Shown here piece by piece: positions 36,450 through 48,200 of a DNA stretch of 64,000 bases; the stretch's first letter is position 1; the number at the start of each line of letters is the position of its first letter. Origin of the DNA: Pristionchus mayeri (Eukaryota > Nematoda > Chromadorea > Rhabditida > Neodiplogasteridae). A model generated the notes under the pieces. It was given only the letters and a program-made list of their open reading frames with translations, was not told the origin of the DNA and did no database searches. Position numbers and translations under genes: made by a program. The DNA is taken from the NCBI GenBank assembly GCA_036245805.1, contig BTRK01000004.1, positions 42,248,907-42,312,906 of the forward strand, given 5' to 3'.

Positions 36450-38107
36450 ACCGTGCAATTTTGGTGAAAATTGTCGTCTGAGTAACCCCACCATTTTTTT
36501 TCGAGCTCTATCGATGTATACAAACTAGAACTCATGAAAATGATTTTGAACAGTGCTATATTCAATGTCGATTTTCTCGAAAACTTATCCAAAGGTTTTG
36601 CCCACATTTTCTGAGCGTATTGTCCTCGATAAGAGCTTTAAAATAAGGTGCTGTTTCTGAAATCGTTCTGGAAAGAGCACTTTTGCCACTTGGACGTTCC
36701 GAGTAGATTTGAAGTAATTTCATTGAATGTATACCACACTTTTGCACGGAATTATCGCGAAATGAGAAAGTGATTTATAGTGTTCCTTGTTTTGTAAAAT
36801 ATGTTTCAGAATGGATAGATACTCACACGCTCCGCTAAATTGTCTGATCACTGAAACATATTTGATAAAATGTTCATGTCTTGTCATTTTTCACGGCACA
36901 GTAGAAAGCGAGCGGTCTTCATCGAACAAAATGACTTCAAATCGACTCTGAACTTCCAAATAGCAAAAGAGCTCTTTCCAGAACGATTTCAGAAACCGAC
37001 AGCACCTTATTTTAAAGCTCTTGTCGAGGACAATACGATCAGAAAATTTTGGCAAAACCTTTGGATAAGTATTTGAGAAAATCGGCCTTGAATGTAGCGC
37101 AGTTCAAAATCATTTTCATGAGTTCTATTCGGTTGGTGCATAATTTTCGTTACAAGGTATTTTCCAAATTTTCTGGCGAATGCTTCATATGTATCAAACC
37201 CCGCTTGGGTATTATCTGAGGCAGTCCGAAACAATGATAAGCTTAAGCCCGATCGATCCAATGCCAAACCGCTGAAAAATAACGATAAGTGAAAATTGAC
37301 AAAATTTCCATGTTCTTGGAGTTTCAGCATAAATCATCGCAAAAATTAAACAAAGTCCAATCAACTCTCACCCTTCTGAGAAACTAATGAGTGTGGGTGG
37401 ATGCTTCCACTGACTACGTGAAAGTGGAATTTTGGGCTTCCATTGATAACTAGTACGGCGAAAAGTTCCGATTTCGTTGTTCACATTTGACGGTTTTGTC
37501 AACAATTGCGAAATATCTCGAATGGAATTATGAATATTCACCAACGTTATATCATATAACTTATATGGTAGCATCCGCGTAATATTTCTTCTTACTATGC
37601 GTCATTTGATACCACAAGCTCATCCACCAAAAAATCCCCATGCATATTATCTAAACGGGCCAAAAGCAACACCCCTCAATTCCGGAATACGTGCCTATTT
37701 CGACAGTTTGTTTAAAAACTAATTCCACTCACTCGCCACATAGGAATAACTAGTCAACATAGTTCAAAAACATGGTGTTGAATCGGCGCAATTATAGCCG
37801 CGCAAAGAGTGACAATCAATCGAAAAATTCACAAGAAATTGCAATTCTAAGATTTTGGAGTGATGTCTCATCGGTAATTCTGGTTGATAAGGTGCGCTGC
37901 AATGTGCGCTATGTAGAGTGCATATGTACTAATATCATAAAAGAAACCAGATTAGGATTGCTCTAGACTGAATCTAGATAGTGCTTGAAAACATTAATCA
38001 GGATTTTGTAACGAAAATTATGCACCAACCTGATAGTTTGTATACATCGATAGAGCTCGAAAAATGAGTAGGGGTATCTCAGGTGTACATTTTTGATTAA
38101 AATGCAG
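36450..38107. repeat. Foldback element interrupted by a mariner-type MITE
   Basis: The left arm (36450-36725) and right arm (about 36955-37127 plus 38034-38107) are complementary. The right arm is split exactly at a TA by the MITE at 37128-38033. Removing the MITE and one TA restores continuity with the complement of the left arm around 36515-36535. The outermost parts of the arms are more diverged. Confidence 0.85.
37128..38033. mobile_element. Mariner-type MITE nested in a foldback arm
   Basis: Ends TTCGGTTGGTGCATAATTTT (37128 inward) and complement ...TTATGCACCAACCTGA (to 38033), TA duplicated at 37126-37127 and 38034-38035. The 906-bp interior lacks transposase motifs. The unoccupied site is preserved, as the complement, in the other arm of the host foldback. 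Confidence 0.92.
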
Positions 38108-40100
38108 GATAACCGAGAAAATAAAGGTTAGCGATTGGTACCAGGATCCATGACCATGCACCGTGACCTTCATGATGATTGCACGAACGTGAGATTCTCA
38201 GAATCTCTCTAATGGAGAAGGGCCTAGCCATTCCTAAAAAAACCTCAGATACCATTTGTTGGCCAAATCCCAGAAAAAGGCAAATCAGCTCGAATCTTAG
38301 GTGAATGGCGTGATATATTAATGGTGAATGAATTTGACTTTCCACATGGATCTCATTGGCGCGCACTGGTTTAATCGCTTTTACCATATCTGTGCAGCTC
38401 AAATGTAGCGGGAGTGTGCATTTTTTGAATCTATATGACCATTTTTTCGCTTTTCGATCATCAATCACATACTTTTCCCCAAATTTCTATAGGAAAAATA
38501 AAAAAAACGAAAATCGAATGATAGGAAAAGTACTGAGACAAGTGAAAAAGTGAGGTAACGTCTAGGGAAATATAAATATTTCTTGGAACTATTATCCCTC
38601 GTTCGTTTACCTTGCGATGAGGTTATGCAATATCTTCTACTTATCACCGTCGTATTGTTAATCCACCAATTTCAGTCTTATTGTCCTTCCTCTCGCCGAT
38701 TTCTCCGACTCTTGACTGGACGAAGGTTGCAGACCGAAAAGGAACAAACGTGCCTGCAACTGCAGAGCCCCTTCGCTGTAAATGTGATTCTATTTTTGTT
38801 ATTTGAAGGTTGATTGTGTTGTCATATTGATGCGTTTAGATACGTTTATTTTTTGAAATAATGCTACAACGTGAATCACCATGCGTTTTATTGTTATATT
38901 TAAAATGATTTTTAAAAAATAAAATTTTCAATACTTGCACATTTGTCTGAACACGAGAATGATATGAGAACGAGTCTACAAGAATTGAACTCTCAATACA
39001 GAAACAAGGAACATGGAAGAAGCCGTTTACTTTTACCAGAGCACTCTCGAGATTCGCGTTTCAACTACACTTCACAAGAATTAGAAACAAATTGAATTGA
39101 TGCGTCCTAGCTCCATGTATTGTATACCACCAAAACACAAATTAGACAATTTTAGGATGATTTGCTGCTATAGAAAGTCGTGATATCTGCACATTCCTCA
39201 TTCTACTGCAGGGAAAGAAAGACTGTCGGTAATCCCTTGTTTCATCGAGGAATTCATACGGAATGAACTTTTTATAGTAAATGTATTTTTCTAAATGTAA
39301 TAACTAATTCGTACTGTGACTATACTTCCAAATTAAAGAAATTAGTACATAACCAATATGAAGCCTTTCTCCTGTCGATAGAACAAAACATCACCACCGT
39401 GGATTGTATGCTGCTGCAAAGAATAGACGTCGAGACTGCGTTACCACGAATGGCTACTCGAGATCACGAGTCGGAAAAGTTCCAGGATCTGCAAATTAAA
39501 TTAGAAATTTAAATCTCTCGAAAAAAGAGGTAATAATTTTGGATTGATCGATCATCGATAATATTTTCAGCACATCTCCACATGTGCACACCGGCGAGTT
39601 CCGCGCCGCTGCAATGCTACAAAAACAGTACAGACAGTACAAGTCAGTGCTCAATTGATGAAATTTTCAAAATAACCCACAATCAATCATTGCCAAAGAT
39701 AAGCAGTAGCTGCTTCTTCACCCTGATTGAAATGAGATTGTGTTGGATCTAGACATGGTACCGTCTGAAGTCAGGGCCGTAATACTGGATTTAATCTTTG
39801 GACGGCAGTTCTGAAAAATACAATTAATATTTTTGAAATTCTAAAGAACAACATTTTCGCGATGTTGAGAATTTTTTATCACTGGTGGTTTTATGATGCT
39901 GATACTATACTAACGATGTTGCGTCAGCTTTTTCCTCTTCATGCTTTCGAGTTGCTCCTAGTTTTCAGATACAGCATTCGACTACAATAAACAATCAAGC
40001 TCGAGAACTCTTTCAATAATATATTTGAACCCACTATTTTTCCGTTTACATCCTTGCACTAATGTTAGTGAAAAATCTATCTTTGCTATGATCATCTCAA
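38108..40100. other. Gene-free stretch
   Basis: No exon series or RNA gene is recognisable. A block at 38365-38430 resembles 16990-17040 and 14705-14760 (shared CCATATC(C/T)GTGCAGCTC words), another dispersed repeat. Decayed 28-bp motifs lie near 38870 and 39055. Confidence 0.5.
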
Positions 40101-40139
40101 TCGAGGAATACACAACCTTCAAAATACTCCAACGAACCA

Positions 40140-42944
40140 TCAGAAATCTCATTGCTGATGACGAGCGCCGTCTCGTAGGCCCAGCAGCGAGAGATGGGTG
40201 TACCCGCCACCTCCAACCTAAAAATTAATTGGCTAATTAGTCAGATAATTAGAAGAAGAGTTAACGAATGATAGATTCTTTTGATAAACGATAAAACAGC
40301 ACAGGATCAAATACCCCTCAGCGGTCCTACATAGAAGGGAAAAGTGATGAGCAGAAATGACGGGACAGAAAAATGGTTTGTCAGAAAAGAACCAAGTGAC
40401 TTTCGGGCTCCCAACATTAGTTCAGGGCACGATATAAGGGCACATTTTGTCTACAAATATCACTAAATCATAATTATAAATGAATAAATAATTAATTGAC
40501 ATTGTCAGCGGCGCATTGTGGGAGCGGAAGAACTCGACGCGCGAGCCGTGGTTTGAAGTGATGAATTCGAGGTCAAATCTCTCAATTTATTATTTTTTTC
40601 GATAAAAGGAAATTCCTTGTTTCCCAAACACACTTTACGACTAATTACGCCTAGAGCAGTAATGATCCGATTGTAGAGAACAAAACTAAATAATTGATAT
40701 ATGGCTACCTCGTTACCCTAATCGAGAGTAGCATACAAAATAGCGAAATAGGTGTGTTATTGATGACTTACTATAGAGCAGGACCTCTCTACTAGTACAG
40801 TTCTAAAAGCGCAAGAAACAACGCGAAAATTTCGCACAGCAGGACATTACTCGTTTCACAAACACTACATCTTGCTGAGCGCACACCGCAAAGTAGTATT
40901 TGCATAGCTACCTAGAAAAATTACAATATTAGCAACAAAGAACGATGAGGGCAGATTGGATGATAGTCATAATCGATGTTTTGAAATTGGCCTTCTAAGA
41001 GTGAGGTTTAGCTGCGCAGATCCTCTAAAATATCACTGCTCATCCTGCCAAATTACAGTTCCTTTGAAGATCAAGTTATCTCAATTGTAAACTGAATGGA
41101 ATACCGTACCTCTGAGCGTGAGATTGAAGTTTCCAAGTCTGTCTCCTACTAGCGAATCGGCGCCGCACTGCAGCACGACGGCCTCAGATTGGAATCGCTC
41201 CATCACTCTCATCATCACCTGATGAAGAAATTGATAATCTGGTTATGTTCTATTTAGATATCGATAAATTCGTACTGTCATTTTTGATATAGTCGCAGTT
41301 ATAGTTACGGGATATGAAATGAAACAGCCTGATCCCAGAAGATAAAAAAAATTTGATCTAGTCTTGAAAATTTGATCGCATTCGTGCTTCTACAAATACT
41401 TCGAAATGCTATGTATTGATCCGGTTTTCCTTTTTTGGCTAATGAATGCCATGACACGGCAATCTATTGATGATCAATAATCTACCGTACCGGCTGGAAG
41501 ATCTTCTTGTGAGAAAACTTAACTAAGACAGTAAGCGTAACTTCAATTCTCCCTCGATGATGTGGCGAATAAAAAACAAATGTGCTTTTAGATTAAAGGT
41601 CATGATTTATTTCAAGTTTTGACCAAACGTGGGCGCCATAGCTATTAGCGGAAAGAACAACCCAGTTTTCTGGATAGTACCCATTATACTTCCTACAATT
41701 TTAGGGCACCAGTTTCCGCAAAACATGGAGGTTTGTGCCTAAAGTAGCGGACACACTTACGGAATTTGAAACTAATCATTTGTCACCCCCCCTCCCCCCC
41801 CCCCCCGTATATAAGGTAAAGGTAAATGTACATCCCGTCTAAAAAAAACTGGACTCGCGGCAGAACACTGCTAGGCCAGTGTGAATATGGGCTGATTCAG
41901 TCTGCAGTGCCCACCTTTTCGCCAGACCTATTTACCTGCGTGATCTAGTCACGACTACCAATTCCCCGTCCCCAATGGGTAGGTGCCTCGGTGCCCCCCC
42001 CCCCGTATGGTTTCTACTAAATGGAGTATTAGCCTTGAGACCGCCCGTCCCCGGGAAGAATTCGCCGTACTTGTGGAAGGATACTGCCATCACTCCATCT
42101 GGAAATATTAATTAGCTGACTGTCTGGATTGCTAGTGAGACTGTCTCCATTCTAAATGTTCCCTCGCTTACTAGACCTAATGTGCATCAATGCAAAGATT
42201 GTGATTATCGTTCTCGAAAAGAAGAAGGTAAAGTCTGCACAAAAAGTGATCGTATGTTAACCAATTTACACTAAACGCGGTTATCAAAAAATCAATAATT
42301 CACCGGTATTGTAGAGGGCCTCCTCGACGCCGTCGCCGTGGTGCACGTCCATATCGACGTAGAGGACGCTGAGCGAGACAGGGTTACTGTAGCCGATAAC
42401 ATGGAAGAAAGGATTACTGTATCGATCGGAAATAGATCATTCTGGAGCGAGAATCTATTGTATGCATCGGTCGTATTGCTGTGATAAGCAAACTTAATTT
42501 GTTGATTAATTTGGCTGAGCCACATGGTGATTGTCCGTTTCAAGTAAAGCTTTTCTATGAGGAAAATTCCCAGTTTCGATTTTCGTCCAGGACGTTGCAT
42601 AATAAAAAATCATACCCTTAGCCATTTAGCAAGTACACGTTGAAAGTCAAGTATTTTTCACGATTTCACATTATATAATCAATATTCAGGCTTCACAATT
42701 GCAAGGTACAGTACTCTCTAAGCTACAGTAACCACTCACCGCTTGTTATACTTCAGCAGCTCTATAATGCCCAGTGTGATGACGTTCGTTTAGCACAAGA
42801 CTGATGCCTATAGAATCGATCTTCAATCTACCGTATGCAGATCCATATTGATCTACCGTGCCGTGCCCTTCTTCGCGTGGTGCAATCCGGCCATCCAATT
42901 GATGGCGATGTCCGCTTTCTTCTTGTTCAGTTTGACCGCCGCGG
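40140..42944 (-). pseudogene. Class I histone deacetylase, 5'-truncated unprocessed pseudogene
   Basis: Successive minus-strand blocks translate to class I HDAC motifs in the right order: 42944-42857 ([15 protein letters not shown] then GLHHAKK), 42807-42740 (VITLGIIELLKYNKR), 42368-42304 (VLYVDMDVHHGDGVEEALYN), 42098-42033 (MAVSFHKYGEFFPGTG), 41218-41110 ([17 protein letters not shown]), about 40560-40505 (VEFFRSHNAPLTM) and 40217-40140 (GGGGYT, then CWAYETALVISNEI). The zinc and charge-relay residues of the HHGDG and GGGGY motifs are present. Lesions: TAA in the second block where FCY-V-N-D is expected, loss of the D codon there, missing acceptor and donor around 40505-40560, a net 8-base loss between GGGGYT and CW, and loss of the LPYNDYFEYF segment. 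N-terminal exons are not found. Introns are retained, so this is a decayed duplicate rather than a retrocopy. Confidence 0.85.
41780..42004. repeat. Poly-C bounded block within the HDAC pseudogene
   Basis: C-rich runs at about 41786-41806 and 41995-42004 bracket about 190 bp unlike the neighbouring HDAC introns. Both are followed by CCGTAT. It may be an inserted small element, but I see no clear termini. Confidence 0.4.
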
Positions 42945-43210
42945 CTGGAAACTACTCAATAACTTATCGGGAAGATCGAGCTTTTACCAGAGATGCACCA
43001 ATTAAATGGACTGTGCGTTCAAAATAAGTGCAGCCAGAATTGCCAGATTCCTCGTTTTATTTGTTGTTCTGAATCGTTGAGAAAGAAATATTTCAAATGA
43101 AATTAGCTAAAAATTCCACTGCACTATGGGATTTAATAGCCCGAAAATAATAGCGCGATAAAAGTAGCTGCATTCATATGATAGATGAGCTCTAGACAAA
43201 CACGAGACAT

Positions 43211-43282
43211 GCCAGCTTGGCTTAGGGGCAGAGCGTCGCTCTCGTAAAGCGAAGGTCGCAGGTTCGATTCCTGCAGTTAGCA
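43211..43282 (+). tRNA. tRNA-Thr(CGT)
   Basis: A 72-nt cloverleaf folds cleanly. The acceptor stem 43211-43217/43275-43281 has one C-A mismatch and one G-T pair. The D stem is GCTT/GAGC, the anticodon stem TCGCT/AGCGA with loop CTCGTAA (anticodon CGT at 43243-43245), the variable loop AGGTC, and the T stem GCAGG/CCTGC with loop TTCGATT. The discriminator is A at 43282. There is no intron. The internal A box (TGGCTTAGGGG) and B box (GGTTCGATTCC) for RNA polymerase III are present. A T-run terminator is weak (TTTCTTTT at 43284-43293). The mismatch at the third acceptor pair leaves a small doubt about function. Confidence 0.88.
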
Positions 43283-43624
43283 ATTTCTTTTGTTGCATTT
43301 AAAAATTATGACCGCATCTGTGATTTGCCCCAAGAAAATACATTTTACATTGAAAAATCTCACTCCTGGCCACAATGATTGTTGGCCATCATTGAGAATG
43401 CATTTGACTATCGAATAAAAACATACATCCGAACTAAAAAATTTTCTCGAATAAACATAAATTGACTGAACATCAGACCAAGTAGGAACAATTCTGAACA
43501 AAATGCAGGATAACGAATAAAATAGTCATACTACAGTAGCACATGATGAGTGGTGAATAGGGTATACGGTAGACTAGTGTCGAGTTCGGTACGGTAATCA
43601 AGTGGCGGTATACGGTAGTCTACT

Positions 43625-43748
43625 GTGCCTTGGGCTTCACCCACTTCACCCATCCGATGGGCTCATCAGGCAGCGCGATCGGCGCCTTTGTAACATTTTT
43701 CTCGATTCTGGCTGCACCAGCGGAAGCGATCGAGCCGGACGAGAGCTT
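43625..43748 (-). CDS. Possible terminal exon of an unrecognised gene
   Basis: About 40 codons on the minus strand end PDEPIGWVKWVKPKAQ then TAG, and the composition looks protein-like (Ala/Ser-rich then a Trp-containing tail). The only possible acceptor is AAAAG just upstream. The host sequence above that is split by the 103-bp TTAA element at 43780-43882, and the frame has a stop at the insertion site. I do not recognise the family. It may be the tail of a broken gene or a chance frame. Confidence 0.3.
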
Positions 43749-43779
43749 ATGAGACTTTTTGGATAAATGCCGAGGTTAA

Positions 43780-43882
43780 GGTTGCAGAATATAACGCTTG
43801 TTTTCGACATGTAATGTGCTTCCTACAAAAAAGCATCACTTTTTTATAGGGAACACATTACCTGTCGCTCTATTCTGCAACC
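43780..43882. mobile_element. 103-bp TTAA-flanked MITE
   Basis: Ends GGTTGCAGAATA (43780 inward) and complement TATTCTGCAACC (to 43882), with TTAA at 43776-43779 and 43883-43886. A second inner complementarity (CATTAC/GTAATG words) makes the whole a hairpin. Confidence 0.85.
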
Positions 43883-43972
43883 TTAAGATTTCCTCTGTAT
43901 TTATGGTCTCTAAATGTTAGTATGACTTTTCACAATTTTTCGAAATTCCGGTCACGGTATCATCATGTCCAA

Positions 43973-44330
43973 AAGGGTGGCGAAAATGGCTCAACGGGTC
44001 GTCTTTTAGAGAGCGAGAAAGGGTCAGGAAAGGATAGAGGGGATATCCTTCCCGCTGGCATAGATGAGCCTTGAGCCATTTGTGAGTTCGGACGGCTCAC
44101 AAACGGCTCAGGGGTAGAGACGAGAGAGCGCGTGTGGATGTGAGAGAGCAGGGAAGGGGAACTGCCAGGGGGAGAGACGAGGGGAAAGACTGCCGATACC
44201 CTTGAGCCGCAAAAAACGGATCACAAACGGCTCGAGCCAACGGGAGGGAGGATGTAAACCCCGCTCTCAAGGATGAGCCGCGAGAGCGGGTAAAGAAAAC
44301 GGATATCCTTGAGCCATTCTCGCCACCCTA
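43973..44330. mobile_element. Non-autonomous hAT element, 8-bp TSD
   Basis: Ends AAGGGTGGCGAAAATGGCTC (43973 inward) and complement ...GAGCCATTCTCGCCACCCTA (to 44330). They are flanked by an exact 8-bp duplication ATGTCCAA at 43965-43972 and 44331-44338. GAGCC/GGCTC words repeat through the 358-bp interior in both orientations, as in hAT subterminal regions. Confidence 0.92.
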
Positions 44331-44775
44331 ATGTCCAATACTCCCTCATCCCTCAGCCGGCCAGAGATCAAGAGAGTATTGAAAGAAGATCAGCGATATC
44401 GTTTCTCGATTGCTACTACTCACATTATTGATTAAATTCTCCCAGAAAGTGCGAGAAAGTCCGAAGAAGAGGGCGTGCGAGGCATCGTGCAGATTAATTG
44501 TAAGAGTGGCCAGTGAGCACTGCGAAGCAATGAATGAGGCTAAAAATGAAAATGATCGAGGAACTTAACATGGAAAATGGGCACTATTTCGGATGGAAAC
44601 TATGACGTCATGCCGCCTTTGATACATGAAAGGCTACATGAGATCACAGTTCTCATCCGACCTAGTGACGGAAAAGCTCAAACATAACCCTCAAACCCTT
44701 CAGAAAACTAATAAATTCGAATGGATTCTTTGGAATATTCTGACTCATTGTTTATGTAAGCAATGAGACTTACGC

Positions 44776-45000
44776 GTTGAAATCATCGAGAATCGATCTT
44801 CGATTTTTTTGATTGCGGTCACCGATCGTGATTCTTCTGATCTCCGACCCTTGCAGCAACTTGGCGCATAACGAGAGATCATCAAGAGCCAAATGTTCAC
44901 AGCTCAGCTTTGACCAGCTCGCAGCACTAGGTCGGATCAGAACTATGACGTCATGCCGCCTTTGATGTATCAAAGGCGGCATGACGTCATAGTTCTCATC
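44776..45000 (-). CDS. Candidate exon of an unrecognised gene
   Basis: On the minus strand, from about 44945 to 44776, the frame reads RPSAASWSKLSCEHLALDD, then LSLCAKLLQGSEIRRITIGD, and ends at a GCG|GTAAGT-like junction (44774-44778). The alternating hydrophobic pattern resembles leucine-rich C-terminal halves of nematode F-box-type proteins, but this is only an impression. Its upstream part is overrun by the CRE-type palindrome at 44939-44996, so any gene here is likely broken. Confidence 0.35.
44939..44996. promoter_or_regulatory. Perfect 58-bp palindrome with two TGACGTCA (CRE-type) sites
   Basis: Two perfect 28-bp arms flank a 2-bp centre (GT), and each arm contains TGACGTCA. TGACGTCA is the canonical CREB/ATF bZIP site. 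A third TGACGTCA lies at 44608-44617. Whether it is regulatory or simply part of the inverted repeat cannot be told from sequence. Confidence 0.6.
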
Positions 45001-45289
45001 CGGCGTAGTGCCCAGCTGGCTGCAGCGGACAAACAACTAGGCAGTTTCGCTCCTTTCATCGAGTGATAAAGTCGTATCCTCCCCTAGTCTAGTTCGCCCA
45101 ATGCACATCAGTAACGCCGAACCTTATTTGGACTAAAGAATCATACACACTTCAATCGTACGAGACGAAAACTTTATCGTCATTATTATCAGCAAAAGGA
45201 CGATTGGAAACGAATTCGGATCATATTAGAAGAACGAACAAAAGCATTAAACTAGGGAAATTCGACAAGACGCCTGGCTGAAATCTCCA

Positions 45290-48200
45290 TCATTTCTTCT
45301 TCAGTTTGTGCACAGTGAATTCACGACCGGGACACTGAAAATTGCAATAAAGGAAGGACGTTCATTGTAAAAATTTGAGATGGCAACCCGGAGATAAGTG
45401 TTCGATGACTAAAAACGCATAGTTCTGCTGCGCATGTCTATTCAGGTAACACAATTGCAAGAAAAATAATAATTTGTCATTGTTGTATATTATTTCTATA
45501 AGAGTGACTATCTGAGATAATTGAGTCGTATCTCGAACGCCTCTATAAAAGTATTATAAAAACCTACTTGCTTGAAGTGCTCCCTACTATGATGATCAGT
45601 GTCAGCTCTGAATCCACACGCACACTTCAGATAGTAACCACTCTGAAGAGAAACTGTTTTTAAAAATCATTTAAAGTTACCCAACACCCTTGGAAATACC
45701 TTTCTATATTATTTAACAATGTAATAGAAAGGGCTCTAATTAGTTAAACTGGAATAATAAAAATAACATAAATTCAATATTTGCACCAGCGTAGAGCCGC
45801 AAAGTACGAGTCTGAGTGGCCTTATCGCGCCCGCTCTCTCTCTTTTACACACTCTCTCGCTCGTTTTGTTGTGATCAGGGTACTCCCGTCAATTCAAATT
45901 ATTTCCATGAGTGTTGGGAAACTTTAAGAGACCAACCTCCTCGATTTTAGTTGAATGATGTACTTTGAGATGTTTAGCATAGCCGCTCTGAGACTTGGGG
46001 CGCATCTACAACAGCGCATACTATATTTGCATATTTTTTTAAATAATAAAGCATTAATGTTTTTAGTAATATCATAATTATAGCTCACCTCGCACAGTAC
46101 ACACTTGGGAGCAACCTGCAATTAACCAATTTACTGTCAAAAGACAATAAAAAATTATATGCGTATTTAATTACAATTAGAATTTTAAAACTCAAAATAC
46201 AACTAATTCTTAGCTGTGATTTGAATAAATTATAATATAAATACAAATAATCAACTTACAGAACAGCGAATGACTGTGAACTTGGAGATTTCGCACTGAA
46301 AGAGAATCAGTTAAAAAATAATACAACATTTTTTTTAGACATTTGTAACTGTGCGAAATAGTGAAATGTACCCTGTACTGGTGTGCATGCGAGACTGTTT
46401 CGTGGCCACATTCACAGCGTAGGAAGCAGCCAGCCTAAAAAAATACAACATGTAAATAGCAGTTATTTAATTCAAGTAATTAAAGTATCTAATATGCAAA
46501 ATGTATCTAAATATCAGTTAACTAAGTAACCCTCACCATTGCGGGAGTGGTGGAATGAGATCTTCTGAGATGGTCGAGCCATGAATTCACCGACATCGAG
46601 CGGTACTGAAACAAATTTCTAAATTCCAAGATTTTCAAAAATGAGCAGGTTATATCTTCGTCTTATTAGGGGGGAATTACTGCGTCTTTTGCAACATTTA
46701 AAGGACCTCCACATTTGTATGTACCTCATACTTGCAGTTCACTAAAGTGGCCATTCTTGTACAATGTTTTATGTTACAAGAGTTTCGTGGAACCTTAATT
46801 ACGATAGCACTGAGTTAAAATGTTAAAAAAAGAAGAGACTTGGCAAGTCACATCGATCGCATTACACAATAAAAGAGGAGAAAACTAAACTCACTTGACA
46901 CTCAGGACACTCAAGTTCATTCTTCTGATTTCCATTATGTTCCTTCTTCGAAGAATGAGAATTAGATGACCCTTTGCCGGATGAGCTCTGCAAAAATTTT
47001 AAAAAAAAAGAGTTTCAGCAAAATTGACTCTAAAAATCAGACAATGCAGTTTTTTGGGTCATCAAAACCTAAATGGAATTACCAAAACCGAATTTTCATT
47101 TCAAGCAAGTTTCGACTAGTTGGTTGAGAGCCAAGTGGCCCTGAAGGTCAGACAACAAGCGAGAGAACCCGCGACTTGAAGAGAATTCTCTTCCTATTTG
47201 ACACATATTTCAGCCGGGCGCTCGATTGCCGAGAGTCCTTCTTTAAGTGTCACTGTGAGAGTAGAATGGGTAGCGATGTGGTTTCATGTTGCAATTTCTT
47301 AACGTGCGGCAATGCTCGTGGAAAGGAAAAATATTCAGGGCAAAGCATTTCCCGTTCGAAATTTATCGTGATACCACGCAACGTATTTTGCTCTCACATT
47401 ATAGTAATTATAGACGTAGTATTATCGAACATTTTTCGAGAACCTTACCTTCTCGTTACCCTCAGATTCCGATTTCGGAATCTTCATCAATGGTTCTTCA
47501 TCTTCATCAGAATATCCCAGATACACCGCGGACTTGGACGAGGTCTTCGTCGGCTTCTTCCTTTTCTTCACTTGTTCATCCTCGGCAGAACCCTGAATGG
47601 AGTTGATTAAGTATGTTCTCAATATGAAACTGAATAACAGAAATGGGTTAAAAAGAACATACTAGTTTTTTTCTAATGAAAATATCTCACCTTTTCAATC
47701 CCCTTCAATGAATTACCATCGAAATCCACCGTCGATTTACTTGAATTACGACTTTTGTTTCTTCTGGCCTAAATAATTAAACATTTTGCTCATTTTTCTT
47801 ATTTTTGTTAATAAAGAACAAACCGATATCTCATTCAGCCGCTTTTTGAAAGCTTTCTCACTTCCAAGGAATTCGGTGGTCGAAATCTGAAATAGTTGTA
47901 AATATCTCAGTTTTTTATATCGCATAGTCTAAATATTATACATCATTAGCAACTTTGAACCGAACCGAGAAGTAACGCGAATCCACAAACCTTCGATAGA
48001 TTAGCATCATCGAATGTCTCTCCCTTCTCTCCCTCAATCTCGATCAGATCGCCAACTGGTGTATCAGAAGGTCCATTATTGATGGGCTGAAACTAGAATT
48101 AGAATTAAAATAATGTATTTTGGCTCGCAAAAGAGTTTGACAGTATGAAATTAATTGGGAGAATTTCCTATGAGGAAGCACAGAACAATTCTTCGATATC

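Larger units (their letters stand above)
44604..45012. repeat. Three-part inverted repeat around ACTATGACGTCATGCC
   Basis: The unit AACTATGACGTCATGCCGCC occurs at 44604 (as AAACTATGACG...) and 44940 on plus, and its complement ends at 44996. Each is accompanied by a GTTCTCATCCG(A/G)C-type word followed by TAGTG (44651, the minus strand near 44942, and 44992). The arrangement suggests an inverted insertion or fold-back duplication event. Confidence 0.75.

Noticed and set aside
41780..42004. Poly-C runs as a telomere or satellite relic
   Set aside because: No TTAGGC repeats nearby; simple C runs are more likely slippage or inserted junk.
43107..43298. 63-codon ORF on minus
   Set aside because: Antisense to the tRNA-Thr gene.
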